Below, piece after piece: positions 49,995 through 58,563 of a stretch of 64,000 nt of DNA; position 1 is the stretch's first letter; each line of letters opens with the position of its first letter. The notes under the pieces were generated by a model. It was not told where the DNA came from, ran no database searches, and saw only the letters and a list, made by a program, of their open reading frames with translations. Source of the stretch: Geodermatophilus obscurus (lineage in GTDB: Bacteria; Actinomycetota; Actinomycetes; Mycobacteriales; Geodermatophilaceae). A program made the translations under genes and the position numbers. The DNA lies in assembly GCF_900143215.1 (NCBI RefSeq), contig NZ_FRDM01000002.1, forward strand, positions 273,117 to 337,116, read 5' to 3'.

Positions 49995-50807
49995 GTGGAC
50001 AGTCCATCAGCTCCCCGTGTCAGGTTGCTCGACGGCTTCCGCCTCGAGGTCCCTGGCCGCGACCGGCGGTCGACCGCCGACCTGCCACATGGAGTGCAGC
50101 GGCTGGTGGCACACCTGTGTCTGTCCCTCAGGCCGGCCCGGAACGCGACGGCCGGCCACCTGTGGCCTGACGTGCCGGAGGCCCAGGCGCACGGGAGTCT
50201 GCGGTCGGCGCTGTGGCGGCTCAACAAGGTGGCGCCCGGCCTGATCGAGGTGTCGGGGAGTGCACTCCGGCTGGCGGCGGGCGTCCGTGTCGACGTCCGC
50301 GAACTGAACGACTGGGCGCAGCGGGCGATCGCTCCGCCCGTGGGTGCAGACGACGTCGCGGTCCCGGACGCAGCGCTCCTCGGCGATCTCCTGCCCGGTT
50401 GGTACGACGAGTGGGTCCTCCTCGAACGGGAGCGGCTGCGTCAGCTCCGCATGCAGGCGCTGGAGGCGGTGGCAGCCCGGCTCGCCTTCCTCGGCCGCCA
50501 CTGCGAAGCCCTGGAGGCCGCTTACGCCGCCGTCCGCGCCGAGCCGCTGCGAGAGAGCGCCCACCGGACGGTGGTCCGGGTCCACCTGGCCCAGGGGAAC
50601 CTGGCTGAGGGCCTCCGGGCCTACGACTTCTTCCGGACGCTGGTGCACGAGGAGCTGGGCGTGCCCCCGACCGAGCAGATGACCCGGCTGGTCCAGCACA
50701 TCCCGCGACTGCGCCGGGCGCTGTCCGCGGAGCCCCGGCCCCTCGGAGCAGCTGTGGTCCGGCCCGTGGCGGACACCTGCCCAGGAACCGGGCGGCGTCC
50801 GAGCTGA
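49995..50807 (+). CDS. SARP-like (BTAD) transcriptional activator, copy 1
   Basis: This 270-residue protein has an N-terminal winged-helix region (~8-95; RVRLLDGFRLEVPGRDRR, HGVQRLVAHLCLSL, LWPDVPEAQAHGSLRSALWR) and a bacterial transcriptional activation domain at ~130-245 (GDLLPGWYDEWVLLERERLR, EPLRESAHRTVVRVHLAQGN, ELGVPPTEQM). It is a stand-alone SARP layout. A paralogue lies at 51391-52215, closely similar through both domains. Such activators bind direct repeats with an 11-bp phase. The GTG start has a GAAGGA element upstream. The target is unknown; no antibiotic cluster is in the window. Confidence 0.9.
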   Translation: MDSPSAPRVRLLDGFRLEVPGRDRRSTADLPHGVQRLVAHLCLSLRPARNATAGHLWPDVPEAQAHGSLRSALWRLNKVAPGLIEVSGSALRLAAGVRVDVRELNDWAQRAIAPPVGADDVAVPDAALLGDLLPGWYDEWVLLERERLRQLRMQALEAVAARLAFLGRHCEALEAAYAAVRAEPLRESAHRTVVRVHLAQGNLAEGLRAYDFFRTLVHEELGVPPTEQMTRLVQHIPRLRRALSAEPRPLGAAVVRPVADTCPGTGRRPS

Positions 50808-51099
50808 CGCCGAGAGATCGACGAGAGGGGACTCCCACGGCCCGCCCCTCCCGTGTCTCCACCGGACGGGTTCCGGGTCCTCCGACGGGGGAGGGGGTAC
50901 GGCCGCGCTCCACGTGTGCGGAGTGCCCAGGACGTCGTCCGTCGTCGCGGTCGCCCCCGCGCGCTGGTGCGTCATCCGTACGGGGGACTGCGCCACGCAG
51001 CGGGACGTCTGAGCATGGGTCCTCGCCCCCGGACGCGTCGTGCGGTGCCCGGAGGGCGGACTCTGCAACGCTGCGCGGGGACACCGTGGGAGAGATGAC
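50808..51099. other. Intergenic region between SARP copy 1 and the small protein
   Basis: About 290 bases. I see no gene, clear hairpin or repeat. Confidence 0.4.
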
Positions 51100-51324
51100 G
51101 TGGTCGACGATCCGAGTGCGGCACTGCTCATCCGCGTCTGGCTCGAAGGTGCCGGAGCGTTCAGAGCGCGGCTCCTGACCCTGCGGAACGCCTCCGCGGA
51201 GACCCCTGCGGAGGAGGTGACGGTGGCCGTGGCGGCGTCACCCAGTGACGTGCTCGACGCCGTGCGTGAGTGGCTCGACGGCTTCACCCGGCAGGCGACG
51301 AACTCGGTTGACACTGTCAAGTGA
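51100..51324 (+). CDS. Small protein between the two SARP-like genes
   Basis: This 74-residue protein has alternating strand-like and helical parts: SAALLIRVWLEGAGAFRARL, EEVTVAVAASPSDVLDAVRE and WLDGFTRQ. The pattern suggests a compact alpha/beta fold. I do not recognise a family. The GTG start is supported by GGGAGAG five bases upstream. Its place between two paralogous activators suggests it modulates them or is carried with them, which is inference. The last codons overlap a TTGACA-type palindrome. Confidence 0.7.
   Translation: MVDDPSAALLIRVWLEGAGAFRARLLTLRNASAETPAEEVTVAVAASPSDVLDAVREWLDGFTRQATNSVDTVK
51308..51320. promoter_or_regulatory. TTGACA-C-TGTCAA palindrome before SARP copy 2
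   Basis: A perfect 6-1-6 dyad overlaps the end of the small gene, 70 bases upstream of the second SARP-like start. TTGACA itself is a -35 consensus; a second TTGACC follows at 51335. No convincing -10 is seen. Confidence 0.35.
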
Positions 51325-51390
51325 GCCCTCAGGCTTGACCGACAGGCACGCCCTGGAGCGTCCACCCGGGAGGCAAAGGGGTGACGGCAG

Positions 51391-52215
51391 GTGGATGGCG
51401 ATCCGGCCCCCCGGGTGACCTTGCTGGACGGTTTCGCTCTCTTCCCTGACGACAGCGACCGCAGGACGGTGGTCGGCGTCCTGCCGCCGGCGGTCCAGAG
51501 ACTGGTGGCCCACCTGTGCTTCTGCGGACGACCGGCACGCGCTGCGGTGGCCGGTCGTCTGTGGCCCGATGTCCCGGAGCAGCAGGCGCAGGGCAGCCTC
51601 CGATCGGCCTTGTGGCGGCTGCAGAAGATCTCGCCGTGGCTCCTCGACGTCTCCGGCGGTGCCCTGGCGCTCGCCGCTGACGTCCGGGTCGACGTCCGGG
51701 AACTCGGGGAGTGGGCGCACAGCGTGTCGGCCCCCGGTGAGGACGGCGCCGATCCGGGCGTGCCCCCTGCCGAGCTGCGTGGGGAACTGCTCCCTGGGTG
51801 GTACGACGACTGGGTCCTCGTGGAGCGGGAGCGGCTGCGCCAGTTGCGCGTGCACGCTCTCGAGCGGGTGGCCGTCAGGCTCGCGGCCACCGGGCGTCAC
51901 GGCGAGGCGCTGCAGGCCGCGTACGCCGCGATCCAGGAGGAGCCGCTGCGGGAGAGCGCCCACCGGGTCCTCGTCGGGGTGCACCTGGCCGAGGGCAACG
52001 TGGCGGAGGCCGTCCGGACGTACGAGAGTTTCCGCACGGTGCTGCTCGACGAACTCGGCGTCGTCCCCTCGCAGGAGATGGCCCGGCTGGTCCGCGGGAT
52101 CCCACGGCCCCGTCCGGCTGCGGACCGGCGCTCGGTCACCGCCCGCCCGGGAGTCCCGACCGAGGTGCCGGGGGAAGGCGTCGGGTCTCGCGATCGGATC
52201 CGCGGAGGAACCTGA
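51391..52215 (+). CDS. SARP-like (BTAD) transcriptional activator, copy 2
   Basis: This 274-residue protein is a paralogue of the 49995-50807 product. The DNA-binding part reads RVTLLDGFALFPDDSDRR, QRLVAHLCFCGRP and LWPDVPEQQAQGSLRSALWR. The activation domain reads GELLPGWYDDWVLVERERLR and EPLRESAHRVLVGVHLAEGN, ending ELGVVPSQEMARLVRGI. Sequence after residue ~250 is disordered and unlike copy 1. The GTG start at 51391 is in a purine-rich context. Tandem duplication with divergence is the simplest origin. Targets are unknown. Confidence 0.9.
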   Translation: MDGDPAPRVTLLDGFALFPDDSDRRTVVGVLPPAVQRLVAHLCFCGRPARAAVAGRLWPDVPEQQAQGSLRSALWRLQKISPWLLDVSGGALALAADVRVDVRELGEWAHSVSAPGEDGADPGVPPAELRGELLPGWYDDWVLVERERLRQLRVHALERVAVRLAATGRHGEALQAAYAAIQEEPLRESAHRVLVGVHLAEGNVAEAVRTYESFRTVLLDELGVVPSQEMARLVRGIPRPRPAADRRSVTARPGVPTEVPGEGVGSRDRIRGGT

Positions 52216-52426
52216 GACGGGTCTCTCCGGCAGTGCCCCGGCGCCAGTGCGATCGAGTCGGCCTGGCCTGCTCCGACGCCGCGGTCGTCGAAGCAGCCTG
52301 AGTCCGCGGGTGCAGAGGCTGGCTTCGTCGAGCCGGCGCCTCACGGCGGGCGCGACCCTTCGGCGTCGCTGTCGTGGAGGTCCCGCCGAGCTGCTCCGGC
52401 CCTGGCATGGGTGACACGATGCGGTC

Positions 52427-53296
52427 ATGGCCGCGCCAGGGACGCCGGGCGGCACGGGCGGCACGGCCTTCGTCCTCGGGGGCGGGGGAGTGCTCGGCGC
52501 GGCCGAGGTCGGGATGCTGCAGGCGCTGTTCGAGCACGGCGTGCGCCCGGACCTGATCGTCGGCACGTCGGTGGGCGCGATCAACGGAGCCCTCGTCGCC
52601 GCCGATCCGGGGTCGAGCGCGGTGGACCGGTTGCGCGCCGTGTGGGAGGAGCTGGCCTCCCAGGGGATCTTCGCCGGGTCCGTGCTGGCCCGCCTGGGCA
52701 CCCTGGCGCGGACGCGCACCCACCTGCACCCGCGCGAGCCACTGCGGGACCTGCTCGAGACCCACCTGCCGGTGCGGACCTTCGCCGAGCTGCACGTGCC
52801 GTTCCAGTGCGTCGCGGCCAGCATCGAGCGAGCCGCCGAGCACTGGTTCACCGAGGGCGCGCTGGTCGACGCGGTGCTCGCCTCCTGCGCCGTCCCCGGG
52901 CTGCTGCCGGCGGTGGAGCTCGAGGGGGAGCACTACCTGGACGGCGGGCTGGTGCACAGCATCCCGGTCGGCCGGGCGGTCGCGCTCGGGGCCGACACCG
53001 TCTACGTGCTGCACGTCGGGCGCATCGACCGTCCGCTGAGCCCGCCGACCGGGCCGTGGGAGGTCGCGCAGGTGGCCTTCGAGATCGCGCGGCGGCACCG
53101 GTTCGCCGCCGACCTGGCCGCCCTGCCACCCGGCGTCACGGTGCACGTGCTGCCCTCGGGGGACCCGGCTCCGCCCGGGGCCGCCAACCTGCGCTACCGC
53201 GACTTCTCCAGCGTGCCCGCCCGCATCGACCAGGCCTACGTCGCGGCCCGCGACCACCTGGACCGCAGTGGCGCGTCCCGGGACGGAGGGACCTGA
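52427..53296 (+). CDS. Patatin-like phospholipase
   Basis: This 289-residue protein is a patatin-type serine hydrolase. FVLGGGGVLGAAEVGML is the oxyanion motif, LIVGTSVGAINGAL the nucleophile elbow (G-x-S-x-G) and YLDGGLVHSIPVG the catalytic aspartate motif (D-G-G). It should remove acyl chains from phospholipids or other lipid esters. It belongs to the rssA/YchK-like bacterial group in size. There is no signal peptide. The next gene, a PlsC-like acyltransferase, starts after one base, so the two form an operon for deacylation and reacylation (inference). Confidence 0.92.
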   Translation: MAAPGTPGGTGGTAFVLGGGGVLGAAEVGMLQALFEHGVRPDLIVGTSVGAINGALVAADPGSSAVDRLRAVWEELASQGIFAGSVLARLGTLARTRTHLHPREPLRDLLETHLPVRTFAELHVPFQCVAASIERAAEHWFTEGALVDAVLASCAVPGLLPAVELEGEHYLDGGLVHSIPVGRAVALGADTVYVLHVGRIDRPLSPPTGPWEVAQVAFEIARRHRFAADLAALPPGVTVHVLPSGDPAPPGAANLRYRDFSSVPARIDQAYVAARDHLDRSGASRDGGT

Positions 53297-53297
53297 G

Positions 53298-54398
53298 GTG
53301 CTGCCTCCACGCCGCGTCCGGCGCGTCACCGGTCCGCTCCTCGTCGGCGCGCTGGTGGCCGCGGTCGCCCTGCTGCCCGCGCTCGTGGTCGTGGCGGTGG
53401 TCGCCTCGGTCTTCCTGCCCGGCCGGCTGCGCGCGCTGCGGCTGCTGGCCTTCGCGCTGGTCTACCTCGCACTGGAGGTGGCCGGGCTCGCGGTCGCGGC
53501 GGTGCTGTGGGTGCTCAGCGGCTGCGGCCGCCGGTTGCACACCCCCCGGGCCCGGGCGGCGCACTACACCGTGCTGCGCCTGCTGCTCGACACGCTGATG
53601 CGGGTGGCGCAGCGGCTGTTCGCGCTGCGGCTGGTCACCGACGGGGAGTCCTGGTCGCCGCTGGACGACGGAACACCCGGCTCGACCAACGCCATGGTGG
53701 TGCTGTCCCGCCACGCCGGTCCGGGCGACTCGTTCCTGCTCGTGCACACGCTGATGAACCGCGACCACCTGCGCCAGCCGCGGATCGTGCTCAAGGACGT
53801 GCTGCAGCTGGACCCGTTGATCGACGTGTACCTCAACCGGCTGCCCAACCACTTCGTCTCGGCGGATCCGTCCGCCGGCGACAGCTCCGAGGAGGCGATC
53901 GCCGACCTGGTTCGTGACCTGGGCGAGGAGGACGCGCTGCTGATCTTCCCCGAGGGCGCGAACTTCACCCCGCAGCGCCGGACCCGGGCCATCCAGCGAC
54001 TGCGCGACCGAGGGCTGCTGTCGGCGGTGCGCCGGGCCGAGGCGATGCGGCACCTGCTGCCGCCGCGTCCGGGCGGGGTCGTCGCGGCGCTGCAGTCAGC
54101 GCCGCACGCCGACGTCGTCCTCGTCGCGCACACCGGGCTGGAACACCTGAGCACCGTGCGCGACCTGTGGCGGAGCCTGCCCATGGACAAGACCCTGCAC
54201 CTGCGCTGGTGGTTCATCCCGGCCGCGGAGGTGCCGCGGGACGAGCCGGAGCTGACCGACTGGCTGTACCACTGGTGGGAGACGATCGACGCCTGGATCA
54301 CCACCACCTCGGCGGCTCAGCAGGCGCAGGACGCGCGGAGGACCGGTGTGCCGGGGGTGCCCGGCGCGGGCCGCGCGCTCGGGAGCGAGCTGCCGTAG
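53298..54398 (+). CDS. PlsC-like 1-acyl-glycerophosphate acyltransferase, membrane protein
   Basis: This 366-residue protein has two N-terminal membrane segments (about residues 10-35 and 44-72), then a PlsC-type domain. The H-x4-D motif appears as SRHAGPGDSFLLVH. The later glycerophosphate-binding motif is LIFPEGANFTPQRR (F-P-E-G). DPLIDVYLNRLPNHFV lies between. It should transfer an acyl group to a lyso-lipid at the membrane. The GTG at 53298 has GGAGGG seven bases upstream. It follows the patatin gene directly. Confidence 0.9.
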   Translation: MLPPRRVRRVTGPLLVGALVAAVALLPALVVVAVVASVFLPGRLRALRLLAFALVYLALEVAGLAVAAVLWVLSGCGRRLHTPRARAAHYTVLRLLLDTLMRVAQRLFALRLVTDGESWSPLDDGTPGSTNAMVVLSRHAGPGDSFLLVHTLMNRDHLRQPRIVLKDVLQLDPLIDVYLNRLPNHFVSADPSAGDSSEEAIADLVRDLGEEDALLIFPEGANFTPQRRTRAIQRLRDRGLLSAVRRAEAMRHLLPPRPGGVVAALQSAPHADVVLVAHTGLEHLSTVRDLWRSLPMDKTLHLRWWFIPAAEVPRDEPELTDWLYHWWETIDAWITTTSAAQQAQDARRTGVPGVPGAGRALGSELP

Positions 54399-54425
54399 CG
54401 AGCCGGCGCCGTCGCCCCGCGTCGT

Positions 54426-54439
54426 GCGGGTGCACCCGC
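54426..54439. terminator. GCGGGTGCACCCGC dyad between convergent genes
   Basis: A perfect 14-base palindrome lies in the 52-base gap between the convergent acyltransferase and BrkB-type genes. It could serve as a bidirectional terminator, but the loop would be very tight. Confidence 0.35.
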
Positions 54440-54450
54440 TGGCCGGTGCG

Positions 54451-55449
54451 TCAGCCCTCGCCCGGGAACGGTGGCGCGCTGTCCGCCACGACTGCTCCCC
54501 GCTGACCCAGCGGCTGCGCGGGGCCGACCGTCGAGTCACGGGCGGTCTGGCGCTCCGTCTCGGCATTGACGGCCGCGCCCACGAGGACCAGGAAGACGGT
54601 CGTCCACAACCAGAACATGCTGATCGCCACCCCGGCGAGGGACCCGTACGTCGACTGGTAGCTGCCGAGGCGCTCGACGTAGGCGAAGAGTCCCGCCGTG
54701 GTGGCCAGCCAGAGCAGCGTCGCGATGGTCGAGCCCCCGGTGATCCACCGCCAGCGGGCCTCCTTACGGTCGGGTGCGTACCGGTACAGGACGGCGAGCA
54801 CCACGGCCATGAGGACGGCGAGTGCCGCCCAGGACACCGCGGGCAGGACGGTGCGGACCGGCCCAGGAGCCTCGGGCAGCGCCCGGGAGACCGCACCGGC
54901 CGCGGCGATCACGGCGCCCAGGAGGAGGGCTCCGCCCAGCACGAACACGAGCGCGAGTCCGCTGCGACGGAGGAACCCCCGGGTCTCGGTCTCGTGGTAG
55001 GCGAGGGTCAACCCGTCGATGAGGTAGGTCATGGCGGTCGTCGCCGTCCACAGAGCCACCACGAGACCGGTCAGCCCGCGCCAGGTGAGCACCTGGGTGG
55101 AGGCGGCCGTGATCGTCGTGAGCTGGTCGGCCACCACCGACTGGAGGTCGGCGGGGAGCATCCCCGCCATGCTCGACAGCTGCTGGAGCGCCTGCTCCGG
55201 CGTGTTGACGGCCCCGTAGACCGAGATCGCCGTCACCAGCACCGGAGCGATCGACAGGACGGCGAAGAAGGCCACGCCCGCGCTCTGCACCATGAGGCGG
55301 TCGCTCAGCACGTGCCCCGCGACGCGCCGGATGATGCGACGCCAGCCCGAGGCGGTGATCTTGCGGGGCGAGTCCGCGTCGCTCGCCTGCGGACCGTGTC
55401 CTCGCTCCGTCGCCCGCGGAGCGTGCCCGTCGTCCCGAGCCCACGTCAT
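54451..55449 (-). CDS. YihY/BrkB family inner-membrane protein
   Basis: This 332-residue protein has a hydrophilic N-terminal ~45 residues and about six membrane segments. VQSAGVAFFAVLSIAPVLVT is the family's first helix. WTATTAMTYLIDGLTLAYHE is the conserved central stretch, and YGSLAGVAISMFWLWTTVFL with LVGAAVNAE is the last helix and closing motif. BrkB/YihY proteins are probable transporters without a settled substrate; they are not RNases BN as once named. ATG at 55449 is taken as start. It converges on the acyltransferase gene. Confidence 0.92.
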   Translation of the reverse strand: MTWARDDGHAPRATERGHGPQASDADSPRKITASGWRRIIRRVAGHVLSDRLMVQSAGVAFFAVLSIAPVLVTAISVYGAVNTPEQALQQLSSMAGMLPADLQSVVADQLTTITAASTQVLTWRGLTGLVVALWTATTAMTYLIDGLTLAYHETETRGFLRRSGLALVFVLGGALLLGAVIAAAGAVSRALPEAPGPVRTVLPAVSWAALAVLMAVVLAVLYRYAPDRKEARWRWITGGSTIATLLWLATTAGLFAYVERLGSYQSTYGSLAGVAISMFWLWTTVFLVLVGAAVNAETERQTARDSTVGPAQPLGQRGAVVADSAPPFPGEG

Positions 55450-55526
55450 GGCCCATCTCACCTGCGGCCGGGACGGGCCGCAAACCCCGCGCCCGGTGGG
55501 GAGGAGGGGCCGCGCCGCCGCGGCGG

Positions 55527-56921
55527 TCAGGCGGGGTTCGTCCCGACCGGCTCCGGATCCGGCCGGCTCACGCCGGACGCGGGCCAGGGGTGCGGGGTGG
55601 TGGACCCGAGGACGACGGGCAGGGACTCGTGACCGCGCAGGATGACCGTGCCGCGGCGGCGCCCGGGACCCGCGGGGCCGAGATCGGGGAACCGCTCGAA
55701 CAGCGCCCGCAGCGCGACCTCGCCCTCCATCCGCGCGAGCGCGGCGCCGAGGCAGAAGTGGATGCCGCTCCCGAAGGCGAGGTGGTCGCGCGCGTTGGGG
55801 CGCGTCACGTCGAAGACGTGCGGATCGGCGAACACCCGCGGATCCCGGTCGGCCGCGGCGAGCAGGAGGATCAGCCACTCCCCCTCGGCGACGGGGACCC
55901 CGTGGACGGTGGTGGACCGCCTGGCCCGGCGTCCGGTCCGCTGCACCGGGGGGTCGACGCGGAGGACCTCCTCGATCGCGTTCGGCCACAGCGACGGGTC
56001 CTCGGCGAGCAGCCGGCGCTGGTCGGGGTGGGCGAACAGCAGGGCGGCCCCGTTGCCGATGAGGTTGACGGTGGTCTCGAACCCGGCGCCGACGACCAGC
56101 GCCGCCGTGGCCCGCAGCTCGGTCTCGGTGAGGCCGCTCCCGTCGTCGTCGACCGTGGTGACCAGGCCGGACAGCAGGTCCGCGCCCGGGTTCCGGCGCA
56201 GCTGCTGCAGGTGCCCGCGCCACCAGGCGTCGAGCTCGGCGAGGCTGCGCTCGACGTCGCGGTGGGTCGACCAGTCCAGGCCCATGTCCAGGACCGGCGC
56301 GCCGCGGTCGCCCCAGGCGAGGAACTGCTCGCGCATCGCCACCGGGACGCCGAGCATCTCCGAGATGACCGTGACCGGCAGCAGACTGGCGTAGCGGGCG
56401 ACGAGGTCCGCCTGCCCGCCGTGCACTGCGGCCTCGCGCTCGAGTCCGTCGAGGAGCTCGTCGGCGATCTGGCGGGTGCGCTCGCGCAGCCCGGCGACGG
56501 CCCGGGCGCTGAACGCCCGGCTGACCAGCCGGCGGTAGCGGGTGTGCTCGGGCGGGTCGACGGCGACCATCGACGGCGGGTCGATGGGGCTCACACTCCG
56601 CCGGGGCCCGGCCAGCCGCAGCGCCAGCCGCAACACCGGTGGCAGCCGGTCGGTCCGGTACGCACCGATCTGCCCGAAATCCTCGCTGCGCAGGACGTCG
56701 GTGCAGACGTCGTGGTGGACGCTGACGCGGGCCAGGGCCCCGTCGGCGAAGGGGGTCGCCGTCCGCAGCCGTTCGTAGTGGGCGTACGGGTCCGCGCGCA
56801 GGGCCGGGTCGGTCATCACCTGGGCGTCCGGGTTGCCCGCGCGGGCGCGTGCCCGGATCGCCACCCGCATCGCTCCGTGCGTGGCGGCCCAGCGGACCGC
56901 GCTGCGCGCCAGTTCGTCCAT
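55527..56921 (-). CDS. Cytochrome P450
   Basis: This 464-residue soluble P450 has the heme-binding loop FGSGIHFCLGAALARME with the axial cysteine, the K-helix E-x-x-R in IEEVLRVDPPVQRTGRRARR, and the I-helix VVGAGFETTVNLIGNG. DPPEHTRYRRLVSRAFSARA is the usual C-helix region. The substrate is not evident. A ferredoxin gene is not next to it, so redox partners must come from elsewhere. The ATG start follows GAGGG by a few bases. It is divergent from the luciferase-like gene across 353 bases. Confidence 0.93.
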   Translation of the reverse strand: MDELARSAVRWAATHGAMRVAIRARARAGNPDAQVMTDPALRADPYAHYERLRTATPFADGALARVSVHHDVCTDVLRSEDFGQIGAYRTDRLPPVLRLALRLAGPRRSVSPIDPPSMVAVDPPEHTRYRRLVSRAFSARAVAGLRERTRQIADELLDGLEREAAVHGGQADLVARYASLLPVTVISEMLGVPVAMREQFLAWGDRGAPVLDMGLDWSTHRDVERSLAELDAWWRGHLQQLRRNPGADLLSGLVTTVDDDGSGLTETELRATAALVVGAGFETTVNLIGNGAALLFAHPDQRRLLAEDPSLWPNAIEEVLRVDPPVQRTGRRARRSTTVHGVPVAEGEWLILLLAAADRDPRVFADPHVFDVTRPNARDHLAFGSGIHFCLGAALARMEGEVALRALFERFPDLGPAGPGRRRGTVILRGHESLPVVLGSTTPHPWPASGVSRPDPEPVGTNPA

Positions 56922-57274
56922 CGCCCTCGTCCGTCCCCTCCGCGGCCGGCGGCTGTCCGCGGCCGGCGTGTGCCCATCCTCGGGGACGCAGCGCCCCGGT
57001 TCCAGGCTCGACGGCGCCGATCCGGCGGTGACGGGTGATCGGCCGGGCGGGAACGTGCCGACGTGCCGGACCGCGGAGCTGCGCCACCAGGGGACCGCCG
57101 CAGGAGGGTGGTTCCCACGCCGTCCGCGCGGTCCGCGCCCGACGCGGTGGCGCCTGTCGGCGCGACCGCCCGGGGACGACGCTCCCGGGGGCCGGCGTGC
57201 ACCGGTGCGGGCAGACCTCGCGCCGCTGCGCTCCGGCCGGAAGCCGAACGGCCCGCCCCCGGTTGGCTCCTCGT
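56922..57274. other. Divergent region between P450 and luciferase-like genes
   Basis: About 350 bases without a recognisable gene, repeat or hairpin. Promoters for both genes should lie here. Confidence 0.45.
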
Positions 57275-58243
57275 GTGAGGCTCTCGCTGCTCGACCGCTC
57301 CCGGACCCGTGCAGGCCATCCCGAGGGGGCAGCGCTGGCGCACACTGTGGAGCGGTCGGTCGCGGTGGAGGGGCTCGGCTACCACCGGTTCTGGGTGGCC
57401 GAGCACCACGGCGTGCCGGGGGTGGCGTCGGGAGCGCCGGCGGTGCTGCTGGCGGCGATCGGGGCGCACACGGCGACGATCCGGCTCGGGTCGGGCGGAG
57501 TCATGCTGCCGCACCACCAGCCCATCGTCGTGGCCGAGCAGTTCCTGATGCTGGCCGGGCTGTACCCGGGCCGGATCGACCTCGGCCTGGGCCGCTCGCT
57601 CGGCTTCACCCCGCCGGTGCGCCGCGCCCTCCGTCGCTCCGGCGACGAGCCGGACACGTTCGCCGACGACATCGTCGAACTCCGCAGCTACCTCGAGCGG
57701 ACCGCACCGGTCACCGCTCACCCGGTCGTCGAGGAGCCGGTTCCGCTCTTCGTGCTCGCCACGGGCCGCGGGATCGAGGTCGCCGCCCGGCTCGGGCTCC
57801 CGGTCGTGCTGGGTGGCCCGGCGCTGGACCAGCCCGACCTGGGGAACCTGCTCGCGGCCTACCGCCGCGACTTCCGTCCCCATCGGGATGGCCGTCCGCA
57901 CGTCACGGTCTCGCTCGACGTGCTCATCGCCGACACCGATGCCGAGGCCCGCGAGCTGGCGCTCCCCGAGGTGTGGGCGATGGTCCGCTCGCGGCGCACC
58001 GGCGTCTTCGACGTCCTCGAGCCGGTGGCGGCCATCCGCGACCAGCGCTGGGACGACCGGCTCGCCGACCGGATCCAGCACGGCCTCGACGCCGTTCCCA
58101 CCGGCAGCCCGGAGACGGTCCGCCGCCGCCTCGAGCAGCTCGCCGATCGCACCGGCGCCGACGAACTGCTGGCCACGGGCGCCACCTACGACCGCGGGGC
58201 GCTCGCCGACTCCGATGCCTCGCTCGCGGCGCTGCTCGCCTGA
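57275..58243 (+). CDS. Luciferase-like flavin monooxygenase (MsnO8-type LLM)
   Basis: This 322-residue protein has the bacterial-luciferase-like barrel. VAVEGLGYHRFWVAEHHGVP is the family's early signature. TATIRLGSGGVMLPHHQPIV and EQFLMLAGLYPGRIDLGLGR follow, with LPVVLGG later. It should use reduced flavin supplied by a reductase to oxidise a small substrate. The MsnO8 subgroup assignment rests on length and on the AEHHG and LPHHQP motifs. GTG at 57275 is chosen at the beginning of the VRLSLLDRS strand; a strong ribosome site is not seen. Confidence 0.88.
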   Translation: MRLSLLDRSRTRAGHPEGAALAHTVERSVAVEGLGYHRFWVAEHHGVPGVASGAPAVLLAAIGAHTATIRLGSGGVMLPHHQPIVVAEQFLMLAGLYPGRIDLGLGRSLGFTPPVRRALRRSGDEPDTFADDIVELRSYLERTAPVTAHPVVEEPVPLFVLATGRGIEVAARLGLPVVLGGPALDQPDLGNLLAAYRRDFRPHRDGRPHVTVSLDVLIADTDAEARELALPEVWAMVRSRRTGVFDVLEPVAAIRDQRWDDRLADRIQHGLDAVPTGSPETVRRRLEQLADRTGADELLATGATYDRGALADSDASLAALLA

Positions 58244-58446
58244 TCCGACCGGCGACTCCGGCACGGGACTTCCTGCCCGGGACGCGGTCAGGGCCGGGAC
58301 GAGGTCCTCGATGTGCTGGGCGGAGCCGTGGCGGTCACCTGCGGTGAGGGTGGGTGGCGCCGGCTCGCCGAGGATGTCGGTGGGGACTGCCCCCGGTTCG
58401 GTTGACTCCCTGCCTGTGCGGCTTCGGCCTCGCTGAAGGGATCACC

Positions 58447-58557
58447 ATGGTGCCCAAGCCGTTCCCGGCAGAGTTCCGTCGTGACGTCATCGCCGTGGCC
58501 CGCAAGGGCGAGGCCTCGATCGCGCCGATCGCCAGGGCTCGAGCGTGGGAGCGCTGA
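58447..58557 (+). pseudogene. IS3-family transposase orfA, truncated after about 30 codons
   Basis: MVPKPFPAEFRRDVIAVARK with GEASIAPIA is the N-terminus of an actinobacterial IS3-type orfA (helix-turn-helix) protein. The similarity then breaks off and the frame stops six codons later at 58557. The remaining orfA, orfB and right end are absent. The break is next to the 3' end of the NACHT gene. It is a mobile-element scar. Confidence 0.8.
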
Positions 58558-58563
58558 TGCCGC

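Noticed and set aside
58354..58557. Possibility that the transposase fragment is an intact short gene
   Set aside because: The IS3 orfA similarity stops after about 30 codons and the recognition helix is missing, so it cannot be functional.
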